A DNA stretch of 17,753 bases from an uncultured Lachnospiraceae bacterium (lineage in GTDB: Bacteria > Bacillota > Clostridia > Lachnospirales > Lachnospiraceae). The stretch covers positions 1 to 17,753 of the forward strand of contig CABUZU010000032.1 in the NCBI GenBank assembly GCA_902496125.1. Direction: 5' to 3'. The stretch's first letter is position 1; each line of letters opens with the position of its first letter. Positions 1-6,781 of this stretch are shown here, one piece after another. A program made the position numbers and the translations under genes. The notes beneath the pieces were generated by a model, which worked only from the letters and a program-made list of their open reading frames with translations, did no database searches and had not been told where the DNA came from.

Positions 1-25
1 ACATCCCCACACAATATGTCGCACC

Positions 26-33
26 GAGGAGGT
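26..33 (+). promoter_or_regulatory. Ribosome binding site that fixes the aspS start
   Basis: GAGGAGGT lies 6 bases before the ATG at 40 and inside the longer reading frame that begins at 16. A near-perfect Shine-Dalgarno at ideal spacing argues for the shorter protein, starting MEFITGG. Confidence 0.8.
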
Positions 34-39
34 CTAATT

Positions 40-1371
40 ATGGAATTTATTACAGGTGGAACTAAGAAAGAAACCGTAGGAATTGAAGAAATTCTAGCAA
101 ATGATTATGAGGGAAAAGAAGTAAAAGTAAATGGAGCGATTCATACCATTAGAGATATGGGTGAAGTAGCATTTGTCGTACTTCGTAAGGCAGAAGGACT
201 TGTTCAATGTGTATTTGAAGAAGGTGTTACAAACTTTGATTTAAAAAGCCTAAAAGAAGCTTCTACTGTAGAAGTAACTGGTATGGTAAAGAGTGAAGAA
301 AGAGCTCCTCATGGATTTGAAATTCGTTTAAAAGAGATTAAAGTCTTATCAGAGCCCGTTGCACAGATGCCAATTCCAATTGCAAAATGGAAGTTAAATA
401 CCTCTTTAGAGACTAAATTGTCCCTTCGTGGAATTTCTCTTAGAAATGTAAGAGAACGTGCTATTTTTAAAATCCAAGAAGGAATTGTAAGAGGATTTAG
501 AGATTATTTACATGGAGAAGGTTTTACCGAAGTACGTACACCTAAGATTGTAGCAAGAGGTGCAGAGGGTGGAGCAAATATTTTCCGCCTTGATTATTTT
601 AACAAAAAAGCAGAGCTTGCACAAAGTCCACAGTTTTACAAACAGACATTAGTTGGTGTTTATGACCGAGTTTATGAGGTTGCTCCGGTATTTCGAGCAG
701 AAAAACATAATACCACTAGACATCTAAATGAATATACGAGTATGGACTTTGAAATGGGATATATTGATAGCTTTACCGATATAATGGAAATGGAAACAGG
801 AATGCTTCAATATGTAATGCATCTATTAGAAACTGAGTATGCGAAGGAATTAAAGCTATTAAAGGTTGAAATTCCAAATACGAAAGAAATCCCACAGGTA
901 AGATTTGACGAAGCAAAACAGTTAGTATCTGAAAAATACAACCGTAAAATTAAAAATCCAAATGATTTAGAACCAGAAGAGGAACATTTAATTGGTCAGT
1001 ATTTTAAAGAAGAATATAATGCAGATTTTGTATTCGTTACGCATTATCCTTCTAAGAAACGTCCTTTCTATGCAATGGATGACCCTGCAAATCCAAAAGT
1101 AACATTAAGCTTTGATTTACTATTTAGAGGAATTGAAGTAACGACTGGTGGACAAAGAATTCATGATTACAATGAGATTATTAAGAAAATGGAATCTAGA
1201 AATATGAATCCAGAAGATATTGCCTCTTACTTAATGATTTTCAAACATGGAATGCCACCTCATGGCGGTCTTGGAATCGGGTTAGAGCGTCTTACAATGA
1301 AATTATTAAATGAACAAAACGTTAGAGAAACGACCATGTTCCCAAGAGATGTAAGTCGCCTTGAACCGTAA
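40..1371 (+). CDS. aspS: Non-discriminating aspartyl-tRNA synthetase (archaeal-type AspRS)
   Basis: Class II synthetase that charges tRNA-Asp and, in the non-discriminating form, also tRNA-Asn with aspartate. At 443 residues it has the archaeal/eukaryotic AspRS layout and lacks the GAD insertion of the usual ~590-residue bacterial enzyme. It has an N-terminal OB-fold anticodon-binding domain (about 25-105), the AQSPQFYKQ segment (194-202), motif 2 (218-240, with FRAEKHNTTRHLNE) and motif 3 (405-420, GLGIGLERL, Arg417). Aligned by eye to discriminating Thermococcus AspRS, the anticodon-contact Trp26 and Lys85 positions are His35 and Pro90, the pair described for non-discriminating archaeal AspRS. 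The start at 40 is chosen because GAGGAGGT (26-33) sits 6 bases upstream; an in-frame ATG at 16 would place this RBS inside the gene. gatC follows after 29 bases. The promoter is not visible in bases 1-39. Confidence 0.93.
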   Translation: MEFITGGTKKETVGIEEILANDYEGKEVKVNGAIHTIRDMGEVAFVVLRKAEGLVQCVFEEGVTNFDLKSLKEASTVEVTGMVKSEERAPHGFEIRLKEIKVLSEPVAQMPIPIAKWKLNTSLETKLSLRGISLRNVRERAIFKIQEGIVRGFRDYLHGEGFTEVRTPKIVARGAEGGANIFRLDYFNKKAELAQSPQFYKQTLVGVYDRVYEVAPVFRAEKHNTTRHLNEYTSMDFEMGYIDSFTDIMEMETGMLQYVMHLLETEYAKELKLLKVEIPNTKEIPQVRFDEAKQLVSEKYNRKIKNPNDLEPEEEHLIGQYFKEEYNADFVFVTHYPSKKRPFYAMDDPANPKVTLSFDLLFRGIEVTTGGQRIHDYNEIIKKMESRNMNPEDIASYLMIFKHGMPPHGGLGIGLERLTMKLLNEQNVRETTMFPRDVSRLEP

Positions 1372-1400
1372 ATAAGATTGTAATAGAAGGGAGATTAACC

Positions 1401-1694
1401 ATGGCAAATATTATTAGCGATGAAACAATTGAATACGTTGGTATCTTAGCAAAATTAGAACTTTCAGATAGTGAAAAAGAAGCTGCCAAAAAAGATATGG
1501 GACGTATGTTAGATTATATTGATAAATTAAATGAACTCGATACCACAGGAGTTGAACCAATGTCTCATGTATTTCCTGTTCAAAATGTATTTAGAGAAGA
1601 TGTAGTAACCAATGAAGACAATAGCGAAGCCATTTTAGCAAATGCTCCTTCTAAGAAGGATGGCTCCTTTAGTGTACCTAGAACATTTGAATAG
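1401..1694 (+). CDS. gatC: Asp-tRNA(Asn)/Glu-tRNA(Gln) amidotransferase subunit C
   Basis: Small subunit (97 residues, normal for the family) of the heterotrimeric GatCAB amidotransferase. It wraps around GatA and GatB and stabilises the complex; it has no catalytic residues of its own. The N-terminal helix (about 5-45, with VGILAKLELSDSE and MLDYIDKLNELDT), the VEPMSHVFP segment (about 51-59) that lies across GatA, and the basic/hydrophobic tail ending SFSVPRTFE are typical. AAGGGAG (1387-1393) precedes the ATG by 7 bases. The gene sits between aspS and gatA, with only 10 bases before the gatA start, so the subunits are almost certainly co-translated from one mRNA. Confidence 0.95.
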   Translation: MANIISDETIEYVGILAKLELSDSEKEAAKKDMGRMLDYIDKLNELDTTGVEPMSHVFPVQNVFREDVVTNEDNSEAILANAPSKKDGSFSVPRTFE

Positions 1695-1704
1695 GAGAAG
1701 GATT

Positions 1705-3186
1705 ATGGAATTAATGGAACTTACAGCCCTAGAATTGGGTAAGAAAATAAAAAGTAAAGAAATATCAGTAAAAGAAGCGGTGACAAAAGCATTAGAACAA
1801 ACTGCTGCATTAGAAAAAGATGTTCATGCTTTTGTAAACGTAGAAGAAGAATATGCACTAAAACAAGCCGAATTAGTTCAAAAAGGAATTGATGATGGCA
1901 CACTTACAGGCCCTTTAGCAGGGGTTCCAGTGGCAATTAAAGACAATATGTGTACGAAGGGTATTCTTACCACTTGTAGCTCTAAAATTTTAAGTAACTT
2001 TACGCCATTTTATTCAGCTGAGGCTGTCTTAAATCTTGAAAAAGCAGGAGCCGTGATGATTGGTAAAACCAACATGGATGAATTTGCAATGGGTTCTACA
2101 ACAGAAACTTCTGCTTATGGAATTACTAAAAATCCTTGGAACTTATCTCATGTACCAGGTGGTTCATCCGGTGGTTCATGTGCAGCAGTAGCAGCAGGAG
2201 AAGTTCCATTTGCTTTAGGTTCTGATACGGGTGGATCCATTCGCCAGCCTAGTTCTTTTTGTGGTGTAACGGGAATTAAGCCTACTTATGGAACGGTTTC
2301 TCGTTATGGCTTAATTGCCTATGGTTCTTCACTTGATCAGATTGGACCGATTGCAAAGGACGTAAGCGATTGTGCAGCTGTTTTAGAAACCATTGCTTCT
2401 TATGATAAAAAAGATAGTACCAGTGTAAAACGAGAAGAATATGATTTTACTTCGGCATTAGTCGATGATGTACGTGGATTAAAAATCGGCATTCCAAAGG
2501 ATTATTTTGCAGATGGATTAAATAGTGAAGTAAGAGATGCGGTATTAAATGTAGCAAAAGTATTAAAAGAAAAAGGTGCACAGGTAGAAGAATTTGATTT
2601 AAGCATGGTTGAATATGCAATTCCAGCTTACTACGTTATTGCTTGTGCAGAAGCAAGTTCTAATCTTTCTCGTTTTGATGGAATTAAATATGGATATCGA
2701 ACCGATACCTTTACGGATTTACACAATATGTATAAAAAATCTCGTTCTGAAGGATTTGGCGAAGAAGTAAAAAGACGTATTATGTTAGGTTCTTTCGTAT
2801 TAAGCTCTGGATATTACGATGCTTATTATCTAAAAGCACTTCGTACAAAAGCTTTAATTAAACAAGCATTTGATAAAGCATTTGAAAAATACGATATGAT
2901 TTTAGCACCTGCTGCCCCAACCACTGCTCCAGAAATTGGTAAAAGCTTAACAGACCCGATTCAGATGTATCTTGGAGATATTTATACGGTTTCTGTAAAC
3001 TTAGCAGGTCTTCCAGGTATTAGCTTCCCTTGTGGAATGGATAGTAAGGGATTACCAATTGGTGCACAGCTTATTGGTGATTGTTTCAAAGAAAAGACGA
3101 TTATTCGTGCAGCTTATGCATTTGAGCAGACAAGAGAATATACAAAATGCCCACTTGCAGGAAAAGGGGGAAGTAAAGATGAGTAA
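1705..3186 (+). CDS. gatA: Asp-tRNA(Asn)/Glu-tRNA(Gln) amidotransferase subunit A (glutaminase)
   Basis: Amidase-signature subunit that hydrolyses glutamine and delivers ammonia to GatB for amidation of Asp-tRNA(Asn) and/or Glu-tRNA(Gln). The catalytic Ser-cisSer-Lys triad is visible: Lys79 in AIKDNM, Ser154 in PGGSSGGS, and nucleophile Ser178 in GSDTGGSIRQP. With the start at 1705 (493 residues) these numbers equal those of the well-studied Staphylococcus aureus GatA, which supports this start. An upstream in-frame ATG at 1642 would run 53 bases into gatC and has no good RBS, whereas AGGAG (1693-1697) lies 7 bases before 1705. An ATG at 1714 is a less likely alternative. The SSGYYDAYYLKALR and NLAGLPGISFPCG segments are also family hallmarks. 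The last 8 bases overlap gatB, implying translational coupling. Confidence 0.96.
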   Translation: MELMELTALELGKKIKSKEISVKEAVTKALEQTAALEKDVHAFVNVEEEYALKQAELVQKGIDDGTLTGPLAGVPVAIKDNMCTKGILTTCSSKILSNFTPFYSAEAVLNLEKAGAVMIGKTNMDEFAMGSTTETSAYGITKNPWNLSHVPGGSSGGSCAAVAAGEVPFALGSDTGGSIRQPSSFCGVTGIKPTYGTVSRYGLIAYGSSLDQIGPIAKDVSDCAAVLETIASYDKKDSTSVKREEYDFTSALVDDVRGLKIGIPKDYFADGLNSEVRDAVLNVAKVLKEKGAQVEEFDLSMVEYAIPAYYVIACAEASSNLSRFDGIKYGYRTDTFTDLHNMYKKSRSEGFGEEVKRRIMLGSFVLSSGYYDAYYLKALRTKALIKQAFDKAFEKYDMILAPAAPTTAPEIGKSLTDPIQMYLGDIYTVSVNLAGLPGISFPCGMDSKGLPIGAQLIGDCFKEKTIIRAAYAFEQTREYTKCPLAGKGGSKDE

Positions 3187-4618
3187 ACAATATGAAACCG
3201 TCATTGGACTTGAAGTTCATGTAGAATTAGCAACAAAGACTAAGATTTTCTGTGGTTGCAGTACCCAGTTTGGTGGAGCACCTAATACTCATACTTGCCC
3301 AGTTTGCACAGGTATGCCAGGTTCCTTACCTGTTTTAAATAAACAAGTATTAGAATATGCCATTGCAGTAGGTCTTGCAACAAATTGTAAGATTAATCAA
3401 TATAGTAAATTTGATCGAAAGAATTATTTCTATCCAGATAATCCTCAAAACTATCAGATTAGTCAGCTTTATCTTCCAATTTGCCATGATGGTGGAATTG
3501 AAATTGAAACCACAGCTGGAAAAAAAACAGTAGGAATTCATGAAATTCATATGGAAGAAGATGCAGGTAAGTTAATCCATGATGAGTGGTCAGATAGTAC
3601 ATTGGTTGATTTTAACCGTTCAGGTGTTCCATTAATTGAAATCGTATCCGAACCAGATATGCGTTCAGCTGATGAGGTGATTGCTTATCTTGACAAGCTA
3701 AAATTGATTATCCAATATCTTGGTGCATCGGATTGTAAATTACAAGAAGGTTCCATGCGTGCCGATGTCAACCTTTCTGTAAGAGAGGTTGGAGCACCTG
3801 AGTTTGGAACTCGTACCGAGATGAAAAACTTGAACTCTTTTAAAGCGATTGCAAGAGCAATTGAAGGAGAACGCAAACGTCAAATTGAATTAATCGAAGA
3901 AGGAAAGGCAGTTATTCAAGAGACTAGAAGATGGGACGATAACAAAGAATATTCTTATGCAATGCGTTCAAAAGAGGATGCACAAGACTATCGTTACTTC
4001 CCAGACCCAGACCTTGTTCCAATTGTTGTAAGCGATGAATGGCTAGCAGAAATTAAATCTCGCCAACCAGAACTTCGTACAGAGAAATTAGCTCGTTATA
4101 AAGTAGACTACGATATTCCAGACTATGATGCCGGAATTTTAACTTCTTCTAAGAAAATGGCAGATATTTTTGAAGCAACGGTTGAGATTTGTAAAAAACC
4201 AAAGAAGGTATCGAACTGGTTGATGGTTGAGACAATGCGTCTATTAAAAGAAAAAGAAATGGATGTCGATGAACTATCCTTCTCACCAAAGAATCTAGCA
4301 AAGCTTATTGAATTAGCAGATGCTGGTACCATCAATGGAACTGTAGCAAAAGAAGTATTTGAACAGATTTTTGATAAAGATATCGACCCAGATGCCTATG
4401 TAGAAGAACATGGATTAAAAGCAGTGAATGACGAAGGTGCACTTAGAGAGACAATTGAAGAAATTGTAAAAGCAAATCCTCAGTCCGTAGCAGATTTTAA
4501 GAGCGGTAAGAAAAAAGCAATGGGATTTCTAGTAGGTCAGACAATGAAAGCCATGAAGGGAAAAGCAAATCCCCAGATGGTGAATAAGATTTTAGCAGAA
4601 ATTCTTGCAAATTGTTAG
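3179..4618 (+). CDS. gatB: Asp-tRNA(Asn)/Glu-tRNA(Gln) amidotransferase subunit B (kinase/tRNA-binding)
   Basis: GatB binds the mischarged tRNA, phosphorylates its side-chain carboxylate with ATP and transfers ammonia from GatA. It is 479 residues long, normal for the family. The cradle domain begins ETVIGLEVHVEL (6-17). Four cysteines (Cys25, Cys27, Cys40, Cys43; CGC and CPVC) form the zinc-type site found in many GatB/GatE proteins. Family signatures are DRKNYFYPDNPQNYQISQ (79-96), EGSMRADVN (190-198) and DYRYFPDPDLVP (270-281). A helical domain and a YqeY-like tail (roughly 300-479), which contact the tRNA elbow, complete it. The start at 3179 has AGGGGGA (3165-3171) 7 bases upstream; the longer frame from 3032 lies inside gatA and is rejected. 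With aspS in the same operon the physiological role is at least Asn-tRNA formation; Gln-tRNA formation cannot be decided here. Confidence 0.96.
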   Translation: MSKQYETVIGLEVHVELATKTKIFCGCSTQFGGAPNTHTCPVCTGMPGSLPVLNKQVLEYAIAVGLATNCKINQYSKFDRKNYFYPDNPQNYQISQLYLPICHDGGIEIETTAGKKTVGIHEIHMEEDAGKLIHDEWSDSTLVDFNRSGVPLIEIVSEPDMRSADEVIAYLDKLKLIIQYLGASDCKLQEGSMRADVNLSVREVGAPEFGTRTEMKNLNSFKAIARAIEGERKRQIELIEEGKAVIQETRRWDDNKEYSYAMRSKEDAQDYRYFPDPDLVPIVVSDEWLAEIKSRQPELRTEKLARYKVDYDIPDYDAGILTSSKKMADIFEATVEICKKPKKVSNWLMVETMRLLKEKEMDVDELSFSPKNLAKLIELADAGTINGTVAKEVFEQIFDKDIDPDAYVEEHGLKAVNDEGALRETIEEIVKANPQSVADFKSGKKKAMGFLVGQTMKAMKGKANPQMVNKILAEILANC

Positions 4619-4633
4619 AAAATTTTGTACAAT
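4605..4633 (+). promoter_or_regulatory. Probable promoter of the permease pair, inside the end of gatB
   Basis: TTGCAA (4605-4610) is followed by a 17-base spacer and TACAAT (4628-4633), matching 4/6 and 5/6 of the sigma-A consensus. The predicted start near 4640 would fall inside the 5' arm of the gatB terminator hairpin. This would explain how the permease genes are expressed although a terminator separates them from gatB. Read by eye only. Confidence 0.5.
4610..4624 (+). promoter_or_regulatory. CodY-box-like sequence in the promoter spacer
   Basis: AATTGTTAGAAAATT matches 13 of 15 positions of the published CodY box AATTTTCWGAAAATT. It overlaps the gatB stop codon and fills most of the spacer between the proposed -35 and -10, a place where a bound repressor would block polymerase. 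In DNA this A+T-rich a 13/15 match could occur by chance about once in a few tens of kilobases (my rough estimate), so location is the main argument. No codY gene is in the window. Confidence 0.35.
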
Positions 4634-4636
4634 TTA

Positions 4637-4669
4637 GGAGTGTTGTAGACTACAGCACTCCTATTTTTT
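4637..4669 (+). terminator. Rho-independent terminator of the aspS-gatCAB operon
   Basis: GGAGTGTTGTAG (4637-4648) can pair with CTACAGCACTCC (4650-4661), including one G-U pair; in RNA the innermost pairs open to form the loop. The tail TATTTTTT follows at once. It begins 18 bases after the gatB stop and ends only 19 bases before the next start codon. Confidence 0.85.
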
Positions 4670-4688
4670 GTACTTTGGAGGAAAAAAT

Positions 4689-5759
4689 ATGAGGATACGT
4701 ATTGCTTCTAAAACAAATCTTAGTAGAAGTCAAGAAATCTTTCTTCGCATATTAGGGATTTTATTAGCTTTTTTTGCTGGTGGTATTTTTTTATTGTTAC
4801 TTGGTTTAAATCCAATAGAAGTTTATCCTGCAATTTTTGCAGGTGCATTTCGAAGTACCTTATCCATTCAAGCGACGGTAAAGATTTTAATTCCAATGAT
4901 CATGACTTCACTTGGACTTACATTTGCATTTAAAATGAAATTTTGGAATATTGGAGGAGAGGGACAAATCGTAATGGGAGCGATTTTTGCTTCTTATTTT
5001 GCATTATTTTGTTCGAATTGGAATCATTATTTATTAATTGCAGTGATGTTAATTGCAGGAATGGTTGGTGGTGCATTATGGGGACTGATTCCTGCCTTTT
5101 TTAAGCTAAAGTATGGCACAAATGAAACCCTTCTTACGCTGATGCTTAACTACATTGCAGTAAATATTGTCTGTTATTTAAAAGAAGGACCTTGGCGAGA
5201 TGCAAAGGCACAGGGATTTAGTAAAATTCCTAGATTTGATAATAATGCCGTATTAGATAAGGTATTCGGTGTTCACTGTGGTTGGATTTTTGCAATTATC
5301 ATTTTAATCTTTACCTTTATTTATTTAAATTACACCAAAAAAGGATATGAGATTTCAGTAGTCGGTTACAGTGCAAAGACTGCAGAATATGCAGGAATGC
5401 AAGTAAAAAAAATCATTCTTCGAACCATGCTTATTAGTGGAGCCATCTGTGGTTTAGTTGGAATGGTACAGACTACAGGTTCCGATATTACATTGACTGA
5501 TGAAGTAGCAGGTGGAGTTGGATTTAGTGGAGTTATCATTGCATGGCTTTCAAAATTAAATCCATTTGTTATTGTCATTGTTTCAGGCTTTTTTGCAGTT
5601 TTAGAAAAGGGCAGTAGTGTTGTACAATCACAGTATGGACTTTCAACTGATTGTGCAGATGTATTACAGGGAATTTTTCTATTTTTTATTATGGGTTGTG
5701 AATTTTTTACTCGATATCAGATTATTCTAGATAAGAGAGGGGGAAAGAAAAATGCTTAA
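4689..5759 (+). CDS. ABC transporter permease, BMP/nucleoside importer type (YufP/NupP-like)
   Basis: Integral membrane subunit of an ABC importer of the BPD_transp_2 family, which moves nucleosides or related compounds with a BMP-type lipoprotein and a double-domain ATPase. It has 356 residues with about nine hydrophobic segments (roughly 18-40, 64-83, 92-108, 113-138, 147-163, 196-214, 244-262, 277-300, 323-341). The family motif NIGGEGQ is at 87-93 and the cytoplasmic coupling-helix region GYSAKTAEYAGM at 226-237. GGAGG (4677-4681) lies 7 bases before the ATG at 4689; a TTG at 4668 sits in the terminator U-tract and is rejected. The stop overlaps the next permease by 8 bases. No ATPase or substrate-binding lipoprotein gene is adjacent, which is unusual. 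The substrate is inferred from the family only; sugars are possible because the fold is shared with ribose-type permeases. Confidence 0.88.
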   Translation: MRIRIASKTNLSRSQEIFLRILGILLAFFAGGIFLLLLGLNPIEVYPAIFAGAFRSTLSIQATVKILIPMIMTSLGLTFAFKMKFWNIGGEGQIVMGAIFASYFALFCSNWNHYLLIAVMLIAGMVGGALWGLIPAFFKLKYGTNETLLTLMLNYIAVNIVCYLKEGPWRDAKAQGFSKIPRFDNNAVLDKVFGVHCGWIFAIIILIFTFIYLNYTKKGYEISVVGYSAKTAEYAGMQVKKIILRTMLISGAICGLVGMVQTTGSDITLTDEVAGGVGFSGVIIAWLSKLNPFVIVIVSGFFAVLEKGSSVVQSQYGLSTDCADVLQGIFLFFIMGCEFFTRYQIILDKRGGKKNA

Positions 5760-6657
5760 TTTTATTTTAGCGATGGTTGGAGCAGGAACTCCTCTTTTAT
5801 TTGGTACGATTGGAGAAATCTTATCCGAGCGAGTGGGACATCTAAATTTAGGTGTCGAAGGTATGATGGCAATTGGTGCTTGTGCAGGTTTTATGACGGG
5901 TTATTTTACGGATAACTTTTTATTCGCATTGTTCGTTGCTTTTTTAGCAGGGGCATTATCAGCACTTATTTATGCAGTTTTAACGGTTACATTAATGGCG
6001 AATCAGAATGTAATTGGACTTGCTCTTACAATATTTGGCGTAGGACTTTCTAACTTTATTGGTATTTTTATATTAAATAAGACAGGAGCAGGTTCCTTAA
6101 AGCTTCCAGAACAAATAACTTCTTCTATGAGAATGACAATCTTTGGATTTAATATCTTTATTTATATTGGAATAATTTTAGCTATTTTTTTAGAATTTTG
6201 GATACGAAAAACAAAGACAGGGTTAAGTATTCGAGCAATTGGTGAAAATCCACAGGCAGCAGAGGCAGCAGGAATTGCAGTTACAGGATGGAAATATGCT
6301 TTAATTGTTGTTGGCGGTGGAATTTGTGGAATTGGAGGTGCTTATTGTGCATTAATTATTAATGGCGGTGTTTGGACTTCGAATGTCATTGGAGGTCTTG
6401 GATGGATTTCTGTTGCACTTGTTATTTTTGCTTCTTGGGACTTTTTCGGTGCTATTTTAGGAAGTATGTTTTTTGGAGCACTTAGGGTGTTAAAATATTA
6501 TATTCCAACGAGCATTTTACCGCTTCCAAATGCTTTTTATGATATGCTTCCATTTTTAATGACAGCAATTATATTGATATTAGGCTCTATGAATAAAAAG
6601 AAAAAAGGTTCCATGCCAGGTTATTTAGGAAATAATTATTTTAGAGAAGAGAGATAG
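5752..6657 (+). CDS. ABC transporter permease, BMP/nucleoside importer type (YufQ/NupQ-like)
   Basis: Second membrane subunit of the same importer, 301 residues, normal for the short partner of the pair. The N-terminus has the signature GTPLLFGTIGEILSERVG followed by LNLGVEG (31-37), typical of the YufQ/NupQ side. The cytoplasmic coupling-helix region is GENPQAAEAAGI (164-175). Hydrophobic segments lie at about 4-20, 36-50, 56-80, 86-108, 131-149, 182-203, 213-244 and 262-278, and the tail is basic (NKKKKGS) and probably cytoplasmic. The ATG at 5752 lies inside the end of the upstream permease gene, with AGAGGGGG (5736-5743) 8 bases upstream, so the two are translationally coupled and likely form a heterodimeric channel. 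The ATP-binding and solute-binding subunits must come from elsewhere in the genome, if the pair is functional. Confidence 0.88.
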   Translation: MLNFILAMVGAGTPLLFGTIGEILSERVGHLNLGVEGMMAIGACAGFMTGYFTDNFLFALFVAFLAGALSALIYAVLTVTLMANQNVIGLALTIFGVGLSNFIGIFILNKTGAGSLKLPEQITSSMRMTIFGFNIFIYIGIILAIFLEFWIRKTKTGLSIRAIGENPQAAEAAGIAVTGWKYALIVVGGGICGIGGAYCALIINGGVWTSNVIGGLGWISVALVIFASWDFFGAILGSMFFGALRVLKYYIPTSILPLPNAFYDMLPFLMTAIILILGSMNKKKKGSMPGYLGNNYFREER

Positions 6658-6684
6658 AAATTTGTCTAAAATCACAATTTCCCC

Positions 6685-6713
6685 TTGAAGTTTTGTAGAT
6701 AATATGTTAAAAA
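6685..6713 (+). promoter_or_regulatory. Weak candidate promoter ahead of the Na/Pi transporter gene
   Basis: TTGAAG (6685-6690), a 17-base spacer and TAAAAA (6708-6713) give 4/6 matches at each box. The 124-base gap between the permease stop and the transporter start is A+T-rich and offers other poor -10 candidates (for example TAAAAT at 6733), so the exact promoter is unsure. Confidence 0.25.
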
Positions 6714-6718
6714 CTTAA

Positions 6719-6760
6719 ATGTAAAACATATGTAAAATTTATCTAAAATTTTTTTTACAT
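6719..6760 (+). repeat. ATGTAAAA direct and inverted repeats before the Na/Pi transporter gene
   Basis: ATGTAAAA occurs at 6719-6726 and again at 6730-6737, an 11-base period. The inverted copy TTTTACAT lies at 6753-6760. The TGTAAA cores (6720-6725, 6731-6736) are the reverse complement of TTTACA, which fits the Gram-positive PhoP-box form TT(A/C/T)A(C/T)A with 5-base linkers. Placement ahead of a phosphate-type transporter suggests phosphate control, but this is inference. Confidence 0.35.
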
Positions 6761-6781
6761 GAGATTGTGAGGAAACGTAAA

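Noticed and set aside
16..39. In-frame ATG at 16 as the aspS start
   Set aside because: No RBS before it; the excellent GAGGAGGT at 26-33 would lie inside the gene, and the protein from 40 has the normal N-terminus.
1..39. End of an aspS leader element
   Set aside because: Too little sequence before the window edge to support a promoter, T-box or any other element.
1642..1704. Upstream ATG extending gatA into gatC
   Set aside because: No good RBS, overlaps gatC coding sequence, and the catalytic residue numbering fits the start at 1705.
3032..3178. Upstream extension of gatB inside gatA
   Set aside because: Out-of-frame translation of gatA; the real start at 3179 has its own RBS and the family N-terminus.
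4668..4688. TTG start for the first permease
   Set aside because: It lies in the terminator U-tract, and its RBS would be the hairpin; GGAGG before ATG 4689 is clear.
6767..6781. GTG start for the Na/Pi transporter
   Set aside because: The GTG is part of the GAGGA ribosome binding site for ATG 6782.
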